From Micropterix aruncella (taxonomy: Eukaryota; Arthropoda; Insecta; Lepidoptera; Micropterigidae): 64,000 bases of DNA. Positions 45,971-55,990 of the stretch are shown one piece after another (position 1 is the stretch's first letter; each line of letters opens with the position of its first letter). A model generated the notes under the pieces. The model made no database searches. It was not told the origin of the DNA and saw nothing but the letters and a program-made list of their open reading frames with translations. The stretch is taken from assembly GCA_944548615.1 (NCBI GenBank), contig OX155955.1, forward strand, positions 15,626,818-15,690,817. The letters run 5' to 3'. The position numbers and the translations under genes are program-made.

Positions 45971-47074
45971 ATGCGAGCGTTTGCTGTCACTTCTCATACA
46001 ATTTACGCTGCGCAGTGTCACAACATTATTATAAAACGTTTGAATACAGAACACGAAGAAATGATACAAATACCTGAAGGTAAAATCGTGAAAGACTTGA
46101 CTCTGTCGAACGATGGCTCATTTTTGGCGGCGATTGCCGATGAAAAATACCTGTTTGTATACGAGTGCAAAGATCTTTCGTACGTGAAACGACACACGCT
46201 CCCGAGGGCTGCAAGTAAGGTCCGATTCACACCCGACGTCTCAAGAATTTTGATAGCTGATAAAACTGGCGATACGTATTTGTACGAATGGCGAAGAGAA
46301 GATGCGAAATGCGTCAAGCTATTGAGTCATTTGAGTTTGCTTCTCGACGTTTTGATATCGGACGATTCGAAATATGTAATCACGTGCGACCGAGATGAGA
46401 AGATACGCGTATCAAACTATCCGAATACGTACAATGTCGAATCGTATTGTTTGGGACATCGAGAGTTTGTTGTTTCTGTTGATTTTCTGCCTCACGATAA
46501 AAGCGTTCTGGTTAGCATCGCAGGTGACGGCTCGGTGCGGTTCTGGGATTATAAAATTGGTAAGCAGTTGCACTGCATTGACTGTAACGATGCCGTTAAA
46601 GATAAGTCGATAATTGAGGAATACGCGAAGAATCTTGAATCGGAGGGGATTGAAGTTCGATCACTGCCCATTTCGAGGCAGTCGTCCTGTAAAATCGCAA
46701 ACGATGCATCATTATTAGCCATTTCGACGCTTTTTTGGAATTTCATCACGATTTATCGGATCAACAGCGCCGAAAACGCAATTCATTCAAGCTTATTTAC
46801 GACTGTCGCTCTCAAATATGAAAATATCGATTTCGTAATGTCGGATCGAGGATTGTGGCTGTACAACATTGGGGAGAGCGTTGAGCTGTGGTCGATTGCA
46901 GAGAAGTCGGAATGCACTGAAGTGGTTACGTTGAAGAATCAAGATCCGCAACCAAACGGACAGTTAAAATGGAACACCAACAGTTTCTATTTTCTTTACA
47001 AGCGCAGATTTGACAACGTGCAAGAATACCAGGAGAGGAAAAAGATACGCTTGCAGCAGGGGCTTTCTGAATAA
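45971..47074 (+). CDS. WDR4: WDR4/wuho, tRNA m7G46 methyltransferase non-catalytic subunit
   Basis: Single-exon frame of 367 residues starting MRAFAVTSHTIY, with an upstream in-frame purine context (AAAATG). It is a WD40 propeller: repeats around 45-80 (VKDLTLSNDGSFLAAIADEKY), 85-125, 130-170 (LLDVLISDDSKYVITCDRDEKIRVSNYP, the signature region of the WDR4/Trm82 family), 173-215 (GHREFVVSVDFLPHDK...GDGSVRFWDYKIG) and weaker ones to 340. The partner METTL1/Trm8 does the methyl transfer; WDR4 stabilises it to modify G46 of tRNA variable loops. Length is near the family norm of about 400. Absence of introns could mean a retrocopy, but the frame is intact; it may simply be intronless. Transposon fragments lie directly downstream on the opposite strand. 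Confidence 0.9.
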   Translation: MRAFAVTSHTIYAAQCHNIIIKRLNTEHEEMIQIPEGKIVKDLTLSNDGSFLAAIADEKYLFVYECKDLSYVKRHTLPRAASKVRFTPDVSRILIADKTGDTYLYEWRREDAKCVKLLSHLSLLLDVLISDDSKYVITCDRDEKIRVSNYPNTYNVESYCLGHREFVVSVDFLPHDKSVLVSIAGDGSVRFWDYKIGKQLHCIDCNDAVKDKSIIEEYAKNLESEGIEVRSLPISRQSSCKIANDASLLAISTLFWNFITIYRINSAENAIHSSLFTTVALKYENIDFVMSDRGLWLYNIGESVELWSIAEKSECTEVVTLKNQDPQPNGQLKWNTNSFYFLYKRRFDNVQEYQERKKIRLQQGLSE

Positions 47075-47077
47075 TGA

Positions 47078-47083
47078 AATAAA
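47078..47083 (+). terminator. Poly(A) signal of WDR4
   Basis: AATAAA four bases after the stop codon at 47072-47074, followed by a T-rich tract; very short 3' UTR implied. Confidence 0.6.
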
Positions 47084-47136
47084 TGATGGAAAATGGTTTT
47101 TTTTATTTTTTTGAGGCTCACTATTTTGTTCATAAT

Positions 47137-47522
47137 TACCATTCTTCAGGCCCACTGATTTTAGTTACCTTTTGCTGAAACCTTTCCAGTTCATTTGCAT
47201 AACTCCGATAGCCATACTCAAGAATAGGTGTCACATATGCCTTGTAGATCTTCATCAACATCTGTGTTGACAGATGTTGGAAAGCCTTCTTTATCAGATA
47301 GATAGTAGAGTTGGCTCTTTTAGCGATTGCAACTATGTGTCTTTCCCATTTGAGATCATCACTAATAATTATTGATGATCTTAAATGGGAAAAATAATTA
47401 TTGTTATTCCAAGGTAAAATATATGGTTTAGCAATCTTTAAAATATCAAAATTAAAGGGATCAGGTTGGTGAGATGAGCTGGACTTAACCCTTAGCAAGC
47501 TAACCATGGGAATGAAGCTCAA
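47137..47522 (-). pseudogene. Reverse transcriptase C-terminal fragment of a jockey/CR1-like element
   Basis: Minus-strand frame with IISDDLKWERHIVAIAKRAN, LIKKAFQHLSTQMLMKIYKAY and VTPILEYGYRSYANELERFQ QKV, the typical end of the RT domain (LGI..D.L.W..HI ... I..P.LEYG). The motif LG before the first block is replaced by an inverted duplication at 47342-47393, and WSP after YG is altered. Lies tail-to-tail with WDR4. Confidence 0.75.
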
Positions 47523-47693
47523 GATGGCCTGTTTTCAACCCTCTAAAATTTGTTTGTAGGTGGTGTTAGTAAATGTATACTAATACATATATAACGGTGG
47601 TTTATTCAATGAAAGCGACTCCTCAAATGCATTGGCCAACAAGATTATTTAAAAAAAAAAAATGAATTATAAAAAAGACTGGAGCGCGTTGTG

Positions 47694-47760
47694 CCATCTA
47701 GCGATAGGTAAAATATCGCAAATATTGTTTATTTGCGATATTTTACCTACTGCTAGATGG
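47694..47760. repeat. 30-bp-arm hairpin
   Basis: 47694-47723 (CCATCTAGCGATAGGTAAAA...) pairs with 47731-47760 across a 7-nt loop with two mismatches. No flanking gene. Could be a minimal MITE whose core was lost or a pre-miRNA-like hairpin; see findings. Confidence 0.85.
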
Positions 47761-48335
47761 TGACAAAAAAAAACATCACAAGTTGTTGATCTGCTCATCA
47801 TGGATGTATTATTTATATGATCAGTGGATGTATTCAGTGGGAAGGGAGGGGGGGGGGGCACAGGGGACGCACCCCCACCAAAATTTTTCGAGTAAAAAAT
47901 AAAGTTGAGAAAAAATTAAGAATCAGGGAGGGATCTTTGGAATTAAACCCCCAAAATTTGGAGTTTTTTCGTTTCATTTTATGGGTAAATTTAAGTTTGG
48001 CTGGTACTGCATGCGTTTTTTGCTTAATATCCCCCTCCCTGAAACTGAAGTCTAGATACGCGCCTGCTGCTCATACAGACTGAATAAAAGACTCAACCTG
48101 TATAATTTTTGTGGATTTCGTTTCGTCATTTCAATTATTTAAGTAAATTCTTATACTATTTTTGTGTTATTACTTTTAAATAAACCTATTTTATTTATAC
48201 CAGAGAGGATTTCTGTTTTCTATTATTTACTGAAATGTGGCCAGGAAAAAGAAGTTAAGTAACAATTAGGTCCTCGTTTTATTTTGCAGTTCTCAAAATT
48301 TTGCAAGGCAGGAAATAAACCTAATTATATACAGA
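47761..48335. other. Intergenic repeat debris
   Basis: Includes a G-run repeat segment (47838-48065) whose ends, GGGGGGGCACAGGGG and TCTAGATACGCGCCTG, look like a common interspersed repeat. No gene. Confidence 0.4.
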
Positions 48336-50075
48336 TGAATGCAAACTTTTTGAGCTCTACAACTACATGCTCAGGTCACACGTATTGCATTTATTGAACA
48401 CCAATGCACTGAAACCAAAAAAGGGATAGGCATATTTTATACCTGTGAGAATGACGGAGACAGGTTGAGTTTACGCGTGACTGTAATGACTCTCGTCGAA
48501 GCCAGCCGTTTAACGGTACAGTCAGACGATTACATAACTAATAGATTCGTTTAGTTTTGAGTTGAATTGGGCTGTGATAATTTTTCAGTATATACATGAT
48601 TGCCTCAGCGGCCCGTCGATTAGCAGTACAATCAGAAGAGTAACAAATAAATACGTTTTGTGTTGTATTTTGTCTTCGTCGTTTGTGTTGTGATCGTGAG
48701 TTCGACTGTGCTGAATCCCAGGAGGTACAGTAGGTAAATAAACTTTATTTTCTATTATTTCTTGTCGTGATCGTCATTTAATATGCCGAAACAAAATTGG
48801 GGAATAAGACGCTGAAATCCCAGACAAGGGAAATAATATCAAATATTTACCATTTCATGAAAGATGAAGAGAAATTCGGAATAACAATTGAATTTCAAGC
48901 GGTCTTAAAAAGGCTTTCTGCTGCTAGTAAAATATCTATAGCGTCAATAAAAAGAGTTTTAGCCGAAGAGAAAAAAATATTAGATTCTGACCAGCCGACG
49001 TCTTTTTTTACGCCTACGCCATTTTCATCCTAAATCATGGACATGTAGTCCGACAAAAGGCCCAATGCAATGCTGATATATAAATCTTCTCAAAAATGTG
49101 GTGATTATCACCACGACATGAACTTCAGTAATTACGAGAAATGGCTTAAAGAAAAACTTATTCCGAATTTAAAACCTAATTCTGTTGTAGTGATTGATAA
49201 TGCACACCGTATTATAAACCAAACTAATTATCGATATTACATCATGGACGGTTATGCATATAACGCATAATCGTTCATGTGTTAATCGCTAATGAACATT
49301 TAAATTATACAGTCATTCTCTAAAACAATACTGCTAGGATGGCTAGTCGATTTTGTACGTCGAAATTAAGTTTTTTTTATTTTGTATTCATCACTTCAAT
49401 ATTTATTTATTTATTGATTTTATTTGATTAAAAAAATTACACCGTTTGTAGTAACAAATGCTTGCGTCGCTCCTAACTAGGCATAGCCGATCTATTTTGA
49501 ATATTTATATTTTACTGTGAAATTACTTGTTTTCTGCCTGTTTTTTTCTTTCTGTTTCATGTCTTCAATTCACGGGAACATCGATGAAGTGAATACATGG
49601 ACCGAGGACATGAAATATTTTTGAATTATTGACTATATATAAATTATGGACAATAATTGTACCAAAAAAGTGGTCACTGGTTTTCTTTGGCGGTTCTTTC
49701 CAGTGGAATCTTACTTGTAGAACTCGCCGGAAAAAATAGGAAAAAGTACAATTACTGTCTTTTGACATTCAGTATGTGTATATTATGTATTTACATTGAA
49801 TAAACATATTCGAAATTGAATTTGAATTTGTTTAATTAGACTATAAAAGCTAATTTTAAATTTTCAGTACATCATCACGATATCCAATTTTCTGTCGTTG
49901 GCTGTACATGCCTTGGTTTTAAGGAAGCCGGCGAAGTCCGTTACATATAGCGGCTCTAGTCTAGCACGAGGCTATTTGATTTTCTTTCTCATGTGCAGTT
50001 TTGACGAGGATGTGTTTAATCTGTATAAGCATTTTTGAGACTGTGGTCGAGAGCTCAAGAAGATTGCAGCGGATA
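48336..50075 (+). mobile_element. DDE DNA transposon (copy 2)
   Basis: Nearly identical to 5337-7150 in opposite orientation. Left end TGAATGCAAACTTTTTGAGC, right end ...GAGCTCAAGAAGATTGCAGC GGA around 50073. A clean target duplication is not evident here, unlike in copy 1; the right end abuts an RLE retrotransposon fragment. Confidence 0.85.
48783..49270 (+). pseudogene. Truncated DDE_3-type transposase (copy 2)
   Basis: From an ATG at 48782-48784 region (MPKQNWG) and a frame at 48797-49033 (EIISNIYHFMKDEEKFGI, AASKISIASIKRVLAEEKKI, an N-terminal helix-turn-helix-like part), then a stop, then 49070-49270 (KCGDYHHDMN, VVVIDNA). Relative to copy 1 a roughly 60-bp piece with the first catalytic-side HAGG motif is deleted between 49055 and 49066. 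The C-terminal end after VVVIDNA is missing in both. Dead. Confidence 0.7.
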
Positions 50076-50076
50076 G

Positions 50077-50975
50077 TACACTTCCTTTCAGCATACACTT
50101 CCAAACCCCAGTAAATTCGCTCGTTGGAGCTATGCCGAGGATAGTTTATGTCCCCTTTGTAGCAATACCCCTTGCACAGCTAGACATATTCTAGCTGGCT
50201 GCAAGGTGGCTTTAGATCAAGGACGGTACACTCATCGCCATGACAAAGTCCTTGCTGTTATTCGCGAGGTAATTAGCTTCTCAGTGGCTCGTGCCAACAA
50301 GGGTTTGATATTACCCTCCAAACCCCCAAATACAATTTGTGCGGGATGGCTCTAAAGGCAAAAAAACATTTAACTACAAAACCTTTCTCAATAATCGAGA
50401 AAGCTTCAGTTTGGATTCTGGAGGTCGATTCGGTTTCTAAGCAGTATAAATTCCCTAAAAGTCTCGGATGCACAGCCCTCTGTCCAGATATAACTTACTC
50501 TCTATCTCGGAAGGTGGTCCTTATTGTAGAATTAACTGTTTCATGGGAATCAAATATCCCGAAAGACCATGAGTACAAATTAAATAAATACCATGATCTC
50601 ACGAATGCTGTCACCCGGAACGGCGTCACTGTTCACCTTCACGTGGTGGAAGTTGGCGCTCATGGCCTGCTGTGTTCTGCCAAATCTGTTTCACCTCTTT
50701 AAAGATCTTGGTCTTCCAGGAAAATAATCAACTCTTTCCTAGAAAAATTATCTAAAACCGCAATTTCCGCATCTCAAATTCTATGGCCTCGAAGGAGTGA
50801 ATGTTTGGTAAGGTAAAAGCTCACATCTGGTGAGACAGCTGTTCTAAACCTACCACAGCCGGTCGTTAGTCCGGAATCCACCGCTCACCCCCCAGAGGTG
50901 TAATAATAGTACTATGATGGGCCCGACTCCGGTCGGTTAATTCCATAGCGGCTCCGTTTGTATTTTATTTATTGA
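50077..50975 (+). pseudogene. RLE-type non-LTR retrotransposon 3' end, copy 2
   Basis: Plus-strand pieces: a zinc-knuckle region CPLCSNTPCTARHILAGC (C-x2-C-x8-H-x4-C) followed by KVALDQGRYTHRHDKVLAVI (50150-50275), then, after a frame change, a restriction-like endonuclease (50337-50702): PDI near 50487, KVVLIVELTVSWE, and HEYKLNKYHDL, ending HVVEVGAHGLL. This C-terminal order (RT, CCHC, PD-(D/E)XK) is that of R2/CRE/NeSL-type elements. The 3' UTR (50703-50960) is shared with copy 3. The RT domain is absent: the copy begins where the DDE element ends. Confidence 0.85.
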
Positions 50976-51578
50976 GATACATCACAAAAAAAAAATAAGA
51001 GCACCAAAATTCTAGCCACCTCTGCCTGTACTTATTCAGAAACTTTAAGTGCGTTTATCTCAGAATGTTAATTTATCATTGAACGGATTTTGATGCAATA
51101 AAGTTATTAATTAAAAAAATATCGTTGCTGCACTTGCAAAAACTGCCTTATTATTTTTCATATGGAAAGTAATGATAAAAACATTTATCATTATAATTTA
51201 AACTATCGTAACTGACAAACCAACTACCAAAATTCGCTAAATAAATCTTATAGAACTTTCCGTTCTCTCTCCTCCCTTTCCTCGGGCATTCTTAGTTTTA
51301 AATATATATATTTTATTTTAATAGTTTGTATTTTATGTATACAAATTTGTTTATATTTATTTTCAAATTGCGAGCATGTACCACTGCACTGTAACTACTA
51401 ATGGGAGCTAATGGGCCCTGTTGTAGTTTGGCCACTGAGACTCATTTGTTTAGGGTCGGTCAGTCACGGGTCAACACCCGTCCGGCGGCCTCCATGTAGA
51501 AGTGCGAGCCAGGGTAGCACTCTGGCCTGCGGGCCAGTTTCCCCTAGGAATCAACTTTCTGGCGCTCCTGGACGGTCT
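50976..51578. other. Unassigned, AT-rich then GC-rich
   Basis: 50976-51390 is AT-rich without features. 51400-51578 becomes GC-rich and leads into the tandem duplication; it may be part of the same unknown unit. Confidence 0.4.
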
Positions 51579-52480
51579 GCGCACCATGCGGTGTAAGCCA
51601 ATCGACTGTGCACTCTGACTAACAGTCGGGGAAGTCTGGAAGCAGTACTGTTTCCTATATAGCGGGGGTGGTCGCGGACCTTATGGCGACTGCTCTTGAA
51701 ACGACCATCGGCTACCCGATCCTGGGCGAACAGCCGGGCAAAGGATTCGGTATACACCGTTTCACCGCTTCGTAAGGGAGAGGACCGCGCAAGCGACCTC
51801 GAACTCGGAACCAATCGAGAGACTGGAGTAATCTGGTCGCAATTGAAAGTAAGGGAGTGAGTGTAAGCCCGCTGGGTAACACTCCTGGCTATCTCGGGGT
51901 TAAGGAGTTGGCCTCTTATGGGCATGTGGCAGAGCTTGACGGTGGACTGTTTTTGCCCAAGTCTTCTGCGCTCACTTCAGGGAGACACAACGACTAATCG
52001 TTAAAACCTCCTGAGGTGACGGGCTCGCCCGCTGTAGTTGACAACTCTAGTTGGTTTGCGCACCGTGTGTCGTACGGCAGTTGATCTTGAAACGACCAAT
52101 CGGCTACACGATACTGGGTGAAGAGCCGGGCAAAGGATGCCGTGATCCGCGATAGATTCGGTAAATACCGTTTCACCGCTACATAAGGGAGAGGACCGCG
52201 CAAGCGACCTCGAACCTGTAACCATTCAGGAGACTGGAGTAATCTGGTTGCTACTGGCAGTAAGGGCGCTAGTGTCAGCCCACTGGGTTATTAACCTGGT
52301 TATCTCGCGGCATGGCGTTGGTCTCTCACGGGTGTGTGGCGTAACTAGACGGTGGACTGTTTCATCCTAAGTCTTCTGCGCTCACCTCACGGGAGACAGA
52401 ATGACCTAATATTGTTAATACTTCCTAAGGTGACGGATTCGACCGTAGTAGAGGACAGCTCTAGTTGCACTGTAATTAGG
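51579..52480. repeat. GC-rich tandem duplication, unit about 410 bp, function unknown
   Basis: Blocks recur in the same order at an offset of 392-414 bp: CTTGAAACGACC (51694, 52086), AGGACCGCGCAAGCGACCTC (51781, 52192), GAGACTGGAGTAATCTGGT, GACGGTGGACTGTTT (51938, 52348), AAGTCTTCTGCGCTCAC and CTCTAGTTG (52045, 52459). Divergence is concentrated between these blocks, and indels are not multiples of three, so conservation is not protein-coding; open frames across it are broken in both strands. Confidence 0.8.
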
Positions 52481-53060
52481 TTAGTTGTAAGAAATCGCCA
52501 TGTGGCAATAGGCTAACCCATTTGTGTTTAATTTTTAAGTGCTAAAAAAGAGTTAATTATATATTATTAAAATGCACAATAATTTTTAAATGCCAAAAAT
52601 GCAAATAGCAGTTTTTACGCAACGAGTATAAATTTGCTGACTTGACTTGTTCCTTAGAAAAGTGACCCAGAACTGAAAGTTACAAATAAAATAAAATTTA
52701 AAAGAGATATCGATTTTATTTTCTCCTAGCAACAAACACAATACTATAATATCCGAAAAGCTATTACGGCCATTTTAAAATTTTCGACTAAGCAATTACA
52801 AAAAAAAAAACAAAATATAAATCAGTGCATTTCACGACTGGTCTTATTTGGTTATATCGAAGCGAATACTGACGTAAATAATACACAAATGAGAGACACG
52901 TAATTAATTGAGACAGATGACACTTTTTAAATCTACCTAAAAGTTATAAGTCTTGATAAACAATCCACGAGAATGGGATCTTCCGGTTTTAGGGTCCTTA
53001 AGCGAAACACAAGCCTTTTATACAATTAATATAATTAATAGTTGAGATGATAATCAAAAT
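52481..53060 (-). other. AT-rich 3' flank of the Bub1-like gene
   Basis: No coding evidence. Probably contains the 3' UTR of the minus-strand kinase gene; no convincing poly(A) signal was singled out. Confidence 0.4.
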
Positions 53061-53505
53061 TTATCTAGACTTGAGTATGTTGGCGAATGTTCTAAGCTGA
53101 GATGTGAGCAAAGAGTCCCTTTCGCGAAGGGCGCTTTCCACGTCCATTTTCAGTTCCATCAAGTCAGGTTGACTCCAACAATTCTTCACATTTAACAGAG
53201 ACGAGAACAGATTCACCCACATTGACTCGTTCATATACCTCGGCCACTTCCTTTCCAAGGCAAATTTATCATGCTTATGGGCCACTTTCATGTAGCTGCC
53301 GAACAGCAAGACGTGTATTGTTCCCGCGATGCAGTACAAGTCAGTCTGGTAAGTCCACGGCCTGCCGGAGCGCATTTCGCCGCATGTGAATCCATCGGTT
53401 GAAATCACTTTAGTAAAAGTGGTCCCTTCGGGGAAGAGGGACATGTCAATGGCACATCCGAGATCGATGAGCTGCAGAGAGGGACTGCGCCATTCTATGG
53501 TGGGA
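53061..53505 (-). CDS. Bub1: Bub1/BubR1-type checkpoint kinase, last exon
   Basis: Terminal exon with acceptor TTTCAG at 53506-53511 and stop at 53061-53063, 148 residues. It encodes the C-lobe of the Bub1 family kinase: SLQLIDLGCAIDMSLFPEGT (the DFG-equivalent D in LID-LG and the family-specific 'D-M-x-LFP-x-GT'), GFTCGEMRSGRPWTYQTDLY (activation segment and W-Y-x-D-Y-like motif), then LLFGSYMKV and a helical tail to NILKSR. Bub1 works at kinetochores in the spindle assembly checkpoint and phosphorylates H2A. The upstream exons, with the catalytic HxD and N-terminal TPR, are not in the window; the intron to the right is full of transposons. Whether it is Bub1 or the pseudokinase BubR1 cannot be decided from this exon. 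Confidence 0.85.
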
Positions 53506-53819
53506 CTGAAATGAAAATTATAATACCTTTGTTAGAAATCCACAAGTAGGATAAACAGGATGTGTCCCAAAAGTCATGAATATTTTTTTTGCCTCTCCCC
53601 TACTGGTCGCAGCGTATTCTAACCGGTTGGGTAAGGTGGTAGGACCCTTATCGTCATAGCGCACTGTCAGTCTGCTGCAAGAATCTGAGAAGCAGTATAG
53701 ATGATTTAGTGACCCTTGTTTCGGGACCTCGTCACAAAGCGCGATAGCGAATACTTTCAAACAACGTTGGGCAATCAAATTTAGCACAAAACTTGATAAA
53801 AAAACTGCCAAAACTCACA

Positions 53820-54550
53820 ATAGCTCAAATTATTCTGCAAAGATTGAGCAAAAAGGTTAACCATGCGAAAAAACATTGCAAATACCTGGGTGCTGCACAG
53901 CAAAATTTAGTCGATTGACGATTGAATACATTAATCGATTGACGACTAACGATTGATTCGTTTAATCGTCAATCGGCGACTAACGATTGATTAGTTTCAA
54001 TCGTTAGTCGCGATTAACAATTAAATATTTGTGATTGATTTTCTCGACAGCGGTCAACTTCAGTTTTGCGTTTTTTCGACGGTCGGTGCGGTCGTTATTC
54101 GGTGCGGTCGCGTTCGCGACCGCGACCAACCGACCGACCGACGAGAATGAAAGGGTGGTATCTAAAGAGCAAGTTATTCCTGATTGACGATTGATGATTA
54201 ATGACTAATTGATTTAGTCGCGATTGCTTCAATCGTGATTAATGTTAGTCGCAACTAAATTAATCGTGATTGATTAGTCGATTGAAATATTCAATCGATT
54301 GACCCAACACTGGCGCTGCATCATGACGATGCGCCTAGGCAACCACCTTACAGTCTCGATCTAGCTCCGGCAGACTTTTTATTGTTCCCGAGTAGCAAGA
54401 CTACACGCAAAGGATGCCATTTTGACAGCATTGACACTATCCAAGCGGCCGTGACATCAGCTATCAAGGAGGTTCCCGTCGAGGCCTTCGAGAGGGCATG
54501 GGAGAGTCGCTGGAAAAAATGTGTAGATGCTAGGAGAGAACTTTGAAGAA
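53820..54550 (+). pseudogene. mariner transposase remnant split by a MITE
   Basis: Left of the insert, TIAQIILQRLSKKVNHAKKH (53820 on); right of it, HHDDAP (54320), PYSLDLAPADFLLFPSSKTT and VEAFERAWESRWKKCVDARREL to the stop at 54545. These are the second and third catalytic acid regions (HHDD and the SLDLAPADF motif) of a D34D mariner transposase. The MITE sits right at the HHDD codons. Further deletions on the left side. Confidence 0.85.
53898..54312. mobile_element. hAT-type MITE, 415 bp
   Basis: Begins CAG and ends CACTG, with 8-bp flanks GTGCTGCA (53890-53897) and GCGCTGCA (54313-54320) matching at 7 of 8 bases, the duplication length of hAT elements. The inside is built from short ATCGATT/ACGATTGA motifs in both orientations and a (CGGT)n patch near 54075-54145. 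Same family as 247-665. Confidence 0.8.
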
Positions 54551-54639
54551 TATTAACAATTTTTGCCGGTATTATCAATAAATCTTTTGAAAAAATATAT
54601 ATTTCCTGACTTTTGGGACACACCCTATATGAGGGGAGA

Positions 54640-54782
54640 AAAAGTACACCCAGTAATGACCAAGAAAGAAATCGCTACCACTTAGACCTCAAATTGGGAA
54701 TCCACATCTATATAGTTAAGAGAGCAAACACACTTCTATACCTAATAAGATCAACCAGCAAACTTTTCTTCAAGCTCTATAA
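54640..54782 (+). pseudogene. Short RT-like fragment
   Basis: Plus-strand translation contains LDLKLGIHIYI, VKRANTLLYLIRSTSKLFFKLYNK, similar in shape to the post-catalytic part of jockey-type RTs and to the fragment at 47137-47522. Only about 45 codons; low confidence. Confidence 0.35.
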
Positions 54783-55990
54783 TAAATAAATACAAACGGA
54801 GCTGCCATGGAATTCACCGACCGGAGTCGGGCCCATCATAATACTATTTTTTTTACACTTCTGGGGGGTGAGCAGTGGATTCCGGACTTACGAACCGGCT
54901 GTGGTAGGTTTAGGACAGCTGTCTTGCCACATGTGAGCGTTCACCTTACCACCCATTCACTCCCCCTTCGAAGCCATGGAATTTGAGATGCGCAAATCGC
55001 AGTTTTAGATAATTTTTCTAAGAAAGAGTTGATTATTTTTCTGGAAAGGCCAAGATCTTTAACCCCTCGCGTACCAGACGGCCCGAAACGTCCAGAATTG
55101 ATATTTACCGTCGAACCCCAGACGGCCCGAAATGGCCAGGCGAGGCCGACCGCTAATTATGTTAGTACAACTTTGACTAATAATTATGAATAATCTTTAT
55201 TGCTTTACATAACGACGTTACAAATATCTAATAGCAAATTTCAATAGGAACATAAAACAGGTCTTTTTTAGACGATCGGTGTGACAGTTTCGGAGTAATC
55301 GTTTTTTTTCTGAAACGACATCTTTTTTTTGAGACTCGCGAATTTCTTACGGGCCGTAAGGCACACATTAAAATTCAAACCGCGGGCCGCGAGGGGTTAA
55401 AGAGGTGAAATAGAGATTTAGCAGGCAGGCCACGAGCGCCAACTTCCACCGCGTGAAGGTGAACAGTGAAGCCGTTCCGGGTTACGGCATTTGCAAGATC
55501 ATGGTATTTATTTAATTTGTACTCGTGGTCTTTTGGGATATTTGATTCCCATGGAACAGTTAATTCTACAGTAAAGAGTTATATCTGGACGGAGGGCTGT
55601 GCATCCGAGACTTTCAGGGAATTTATACTGCTTAGAGACCGAATCAACCTCCAGAATCCAATCTGTAGCTTTCTCGATTATTGAGAAAGGTTTTGTAGTT
55701 AAATGTTTTTTGCCTTTAGAGCCATCCCGCACAAACTGTATTGGGGGTTTGGAGGATACTGTCAAACCCTTGTTGGCACGAGCCACTGAGAGACTAATTA
55801 CCTCGCGAATAACAGCGAGAACTTTGTCATGGCGGTAAGTGTACCGTCCTTGATCTAAGGCCACCTTGCAGCCAGCTAGAATGTGTCTAGCTGTGCAAGG
55901 GGTATTGCTACAGAGGGGACAAGAACTATCCTCGGCAAAGCTCCAACGAGCGAGGTTACTGGGGTCTGGAAGTGTATGCTGAAAGGCATT
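54783..55990 (-). pseudogene. RLE-type non-LTR retrotransposon 3' end, copy 3
   Basis: Minus-strand copy with the zinc-knuckle region and ALDQGRYTYRHDKVLAVI, GCTALRPDITLY (55508-55864), the endonuclease end and the same 3' UTR as copy 2 (54793-55000). It is split by a 334-bp MITE at 55063-55396 and cut on its 5' side by the LTR of gypsy C at 55991. Frameshifted near IVELT. Confidence 0.85.
55063..55396. mobile_element. piggyBac-type MITE, 334 bp
   Basis: Ends CCCCTCGCG...CGCGAGGGG with TTAA at both borders (55059-55062, 55397-55400). The two sister retrotransposon copies in this window have a single TTTAAA at this point (50700-50705 and 16128-16133 in their own orientation), so the TTAA duplication is demonstrated. 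Subterminal GGCCCGAAA(C/T)G units follow the left end. No transposase inside. Confidence 0.9.

Larger units (their letters stand above)
53556..54628 (+). mobile_element. mariner element with nested hAT-type MITE
   Basis: Terminal inverted repeats GTGTGTCCCAAAAGTCA-type: 53557-53580 and 54602-54625, about 24 bp, three mismatches. It lies upstream of (in the intron preceding) the Bub1-like last exon. The transposase remnant is interrupted by a 415-bp insert at 53898-54312. Confidence 0.85.
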
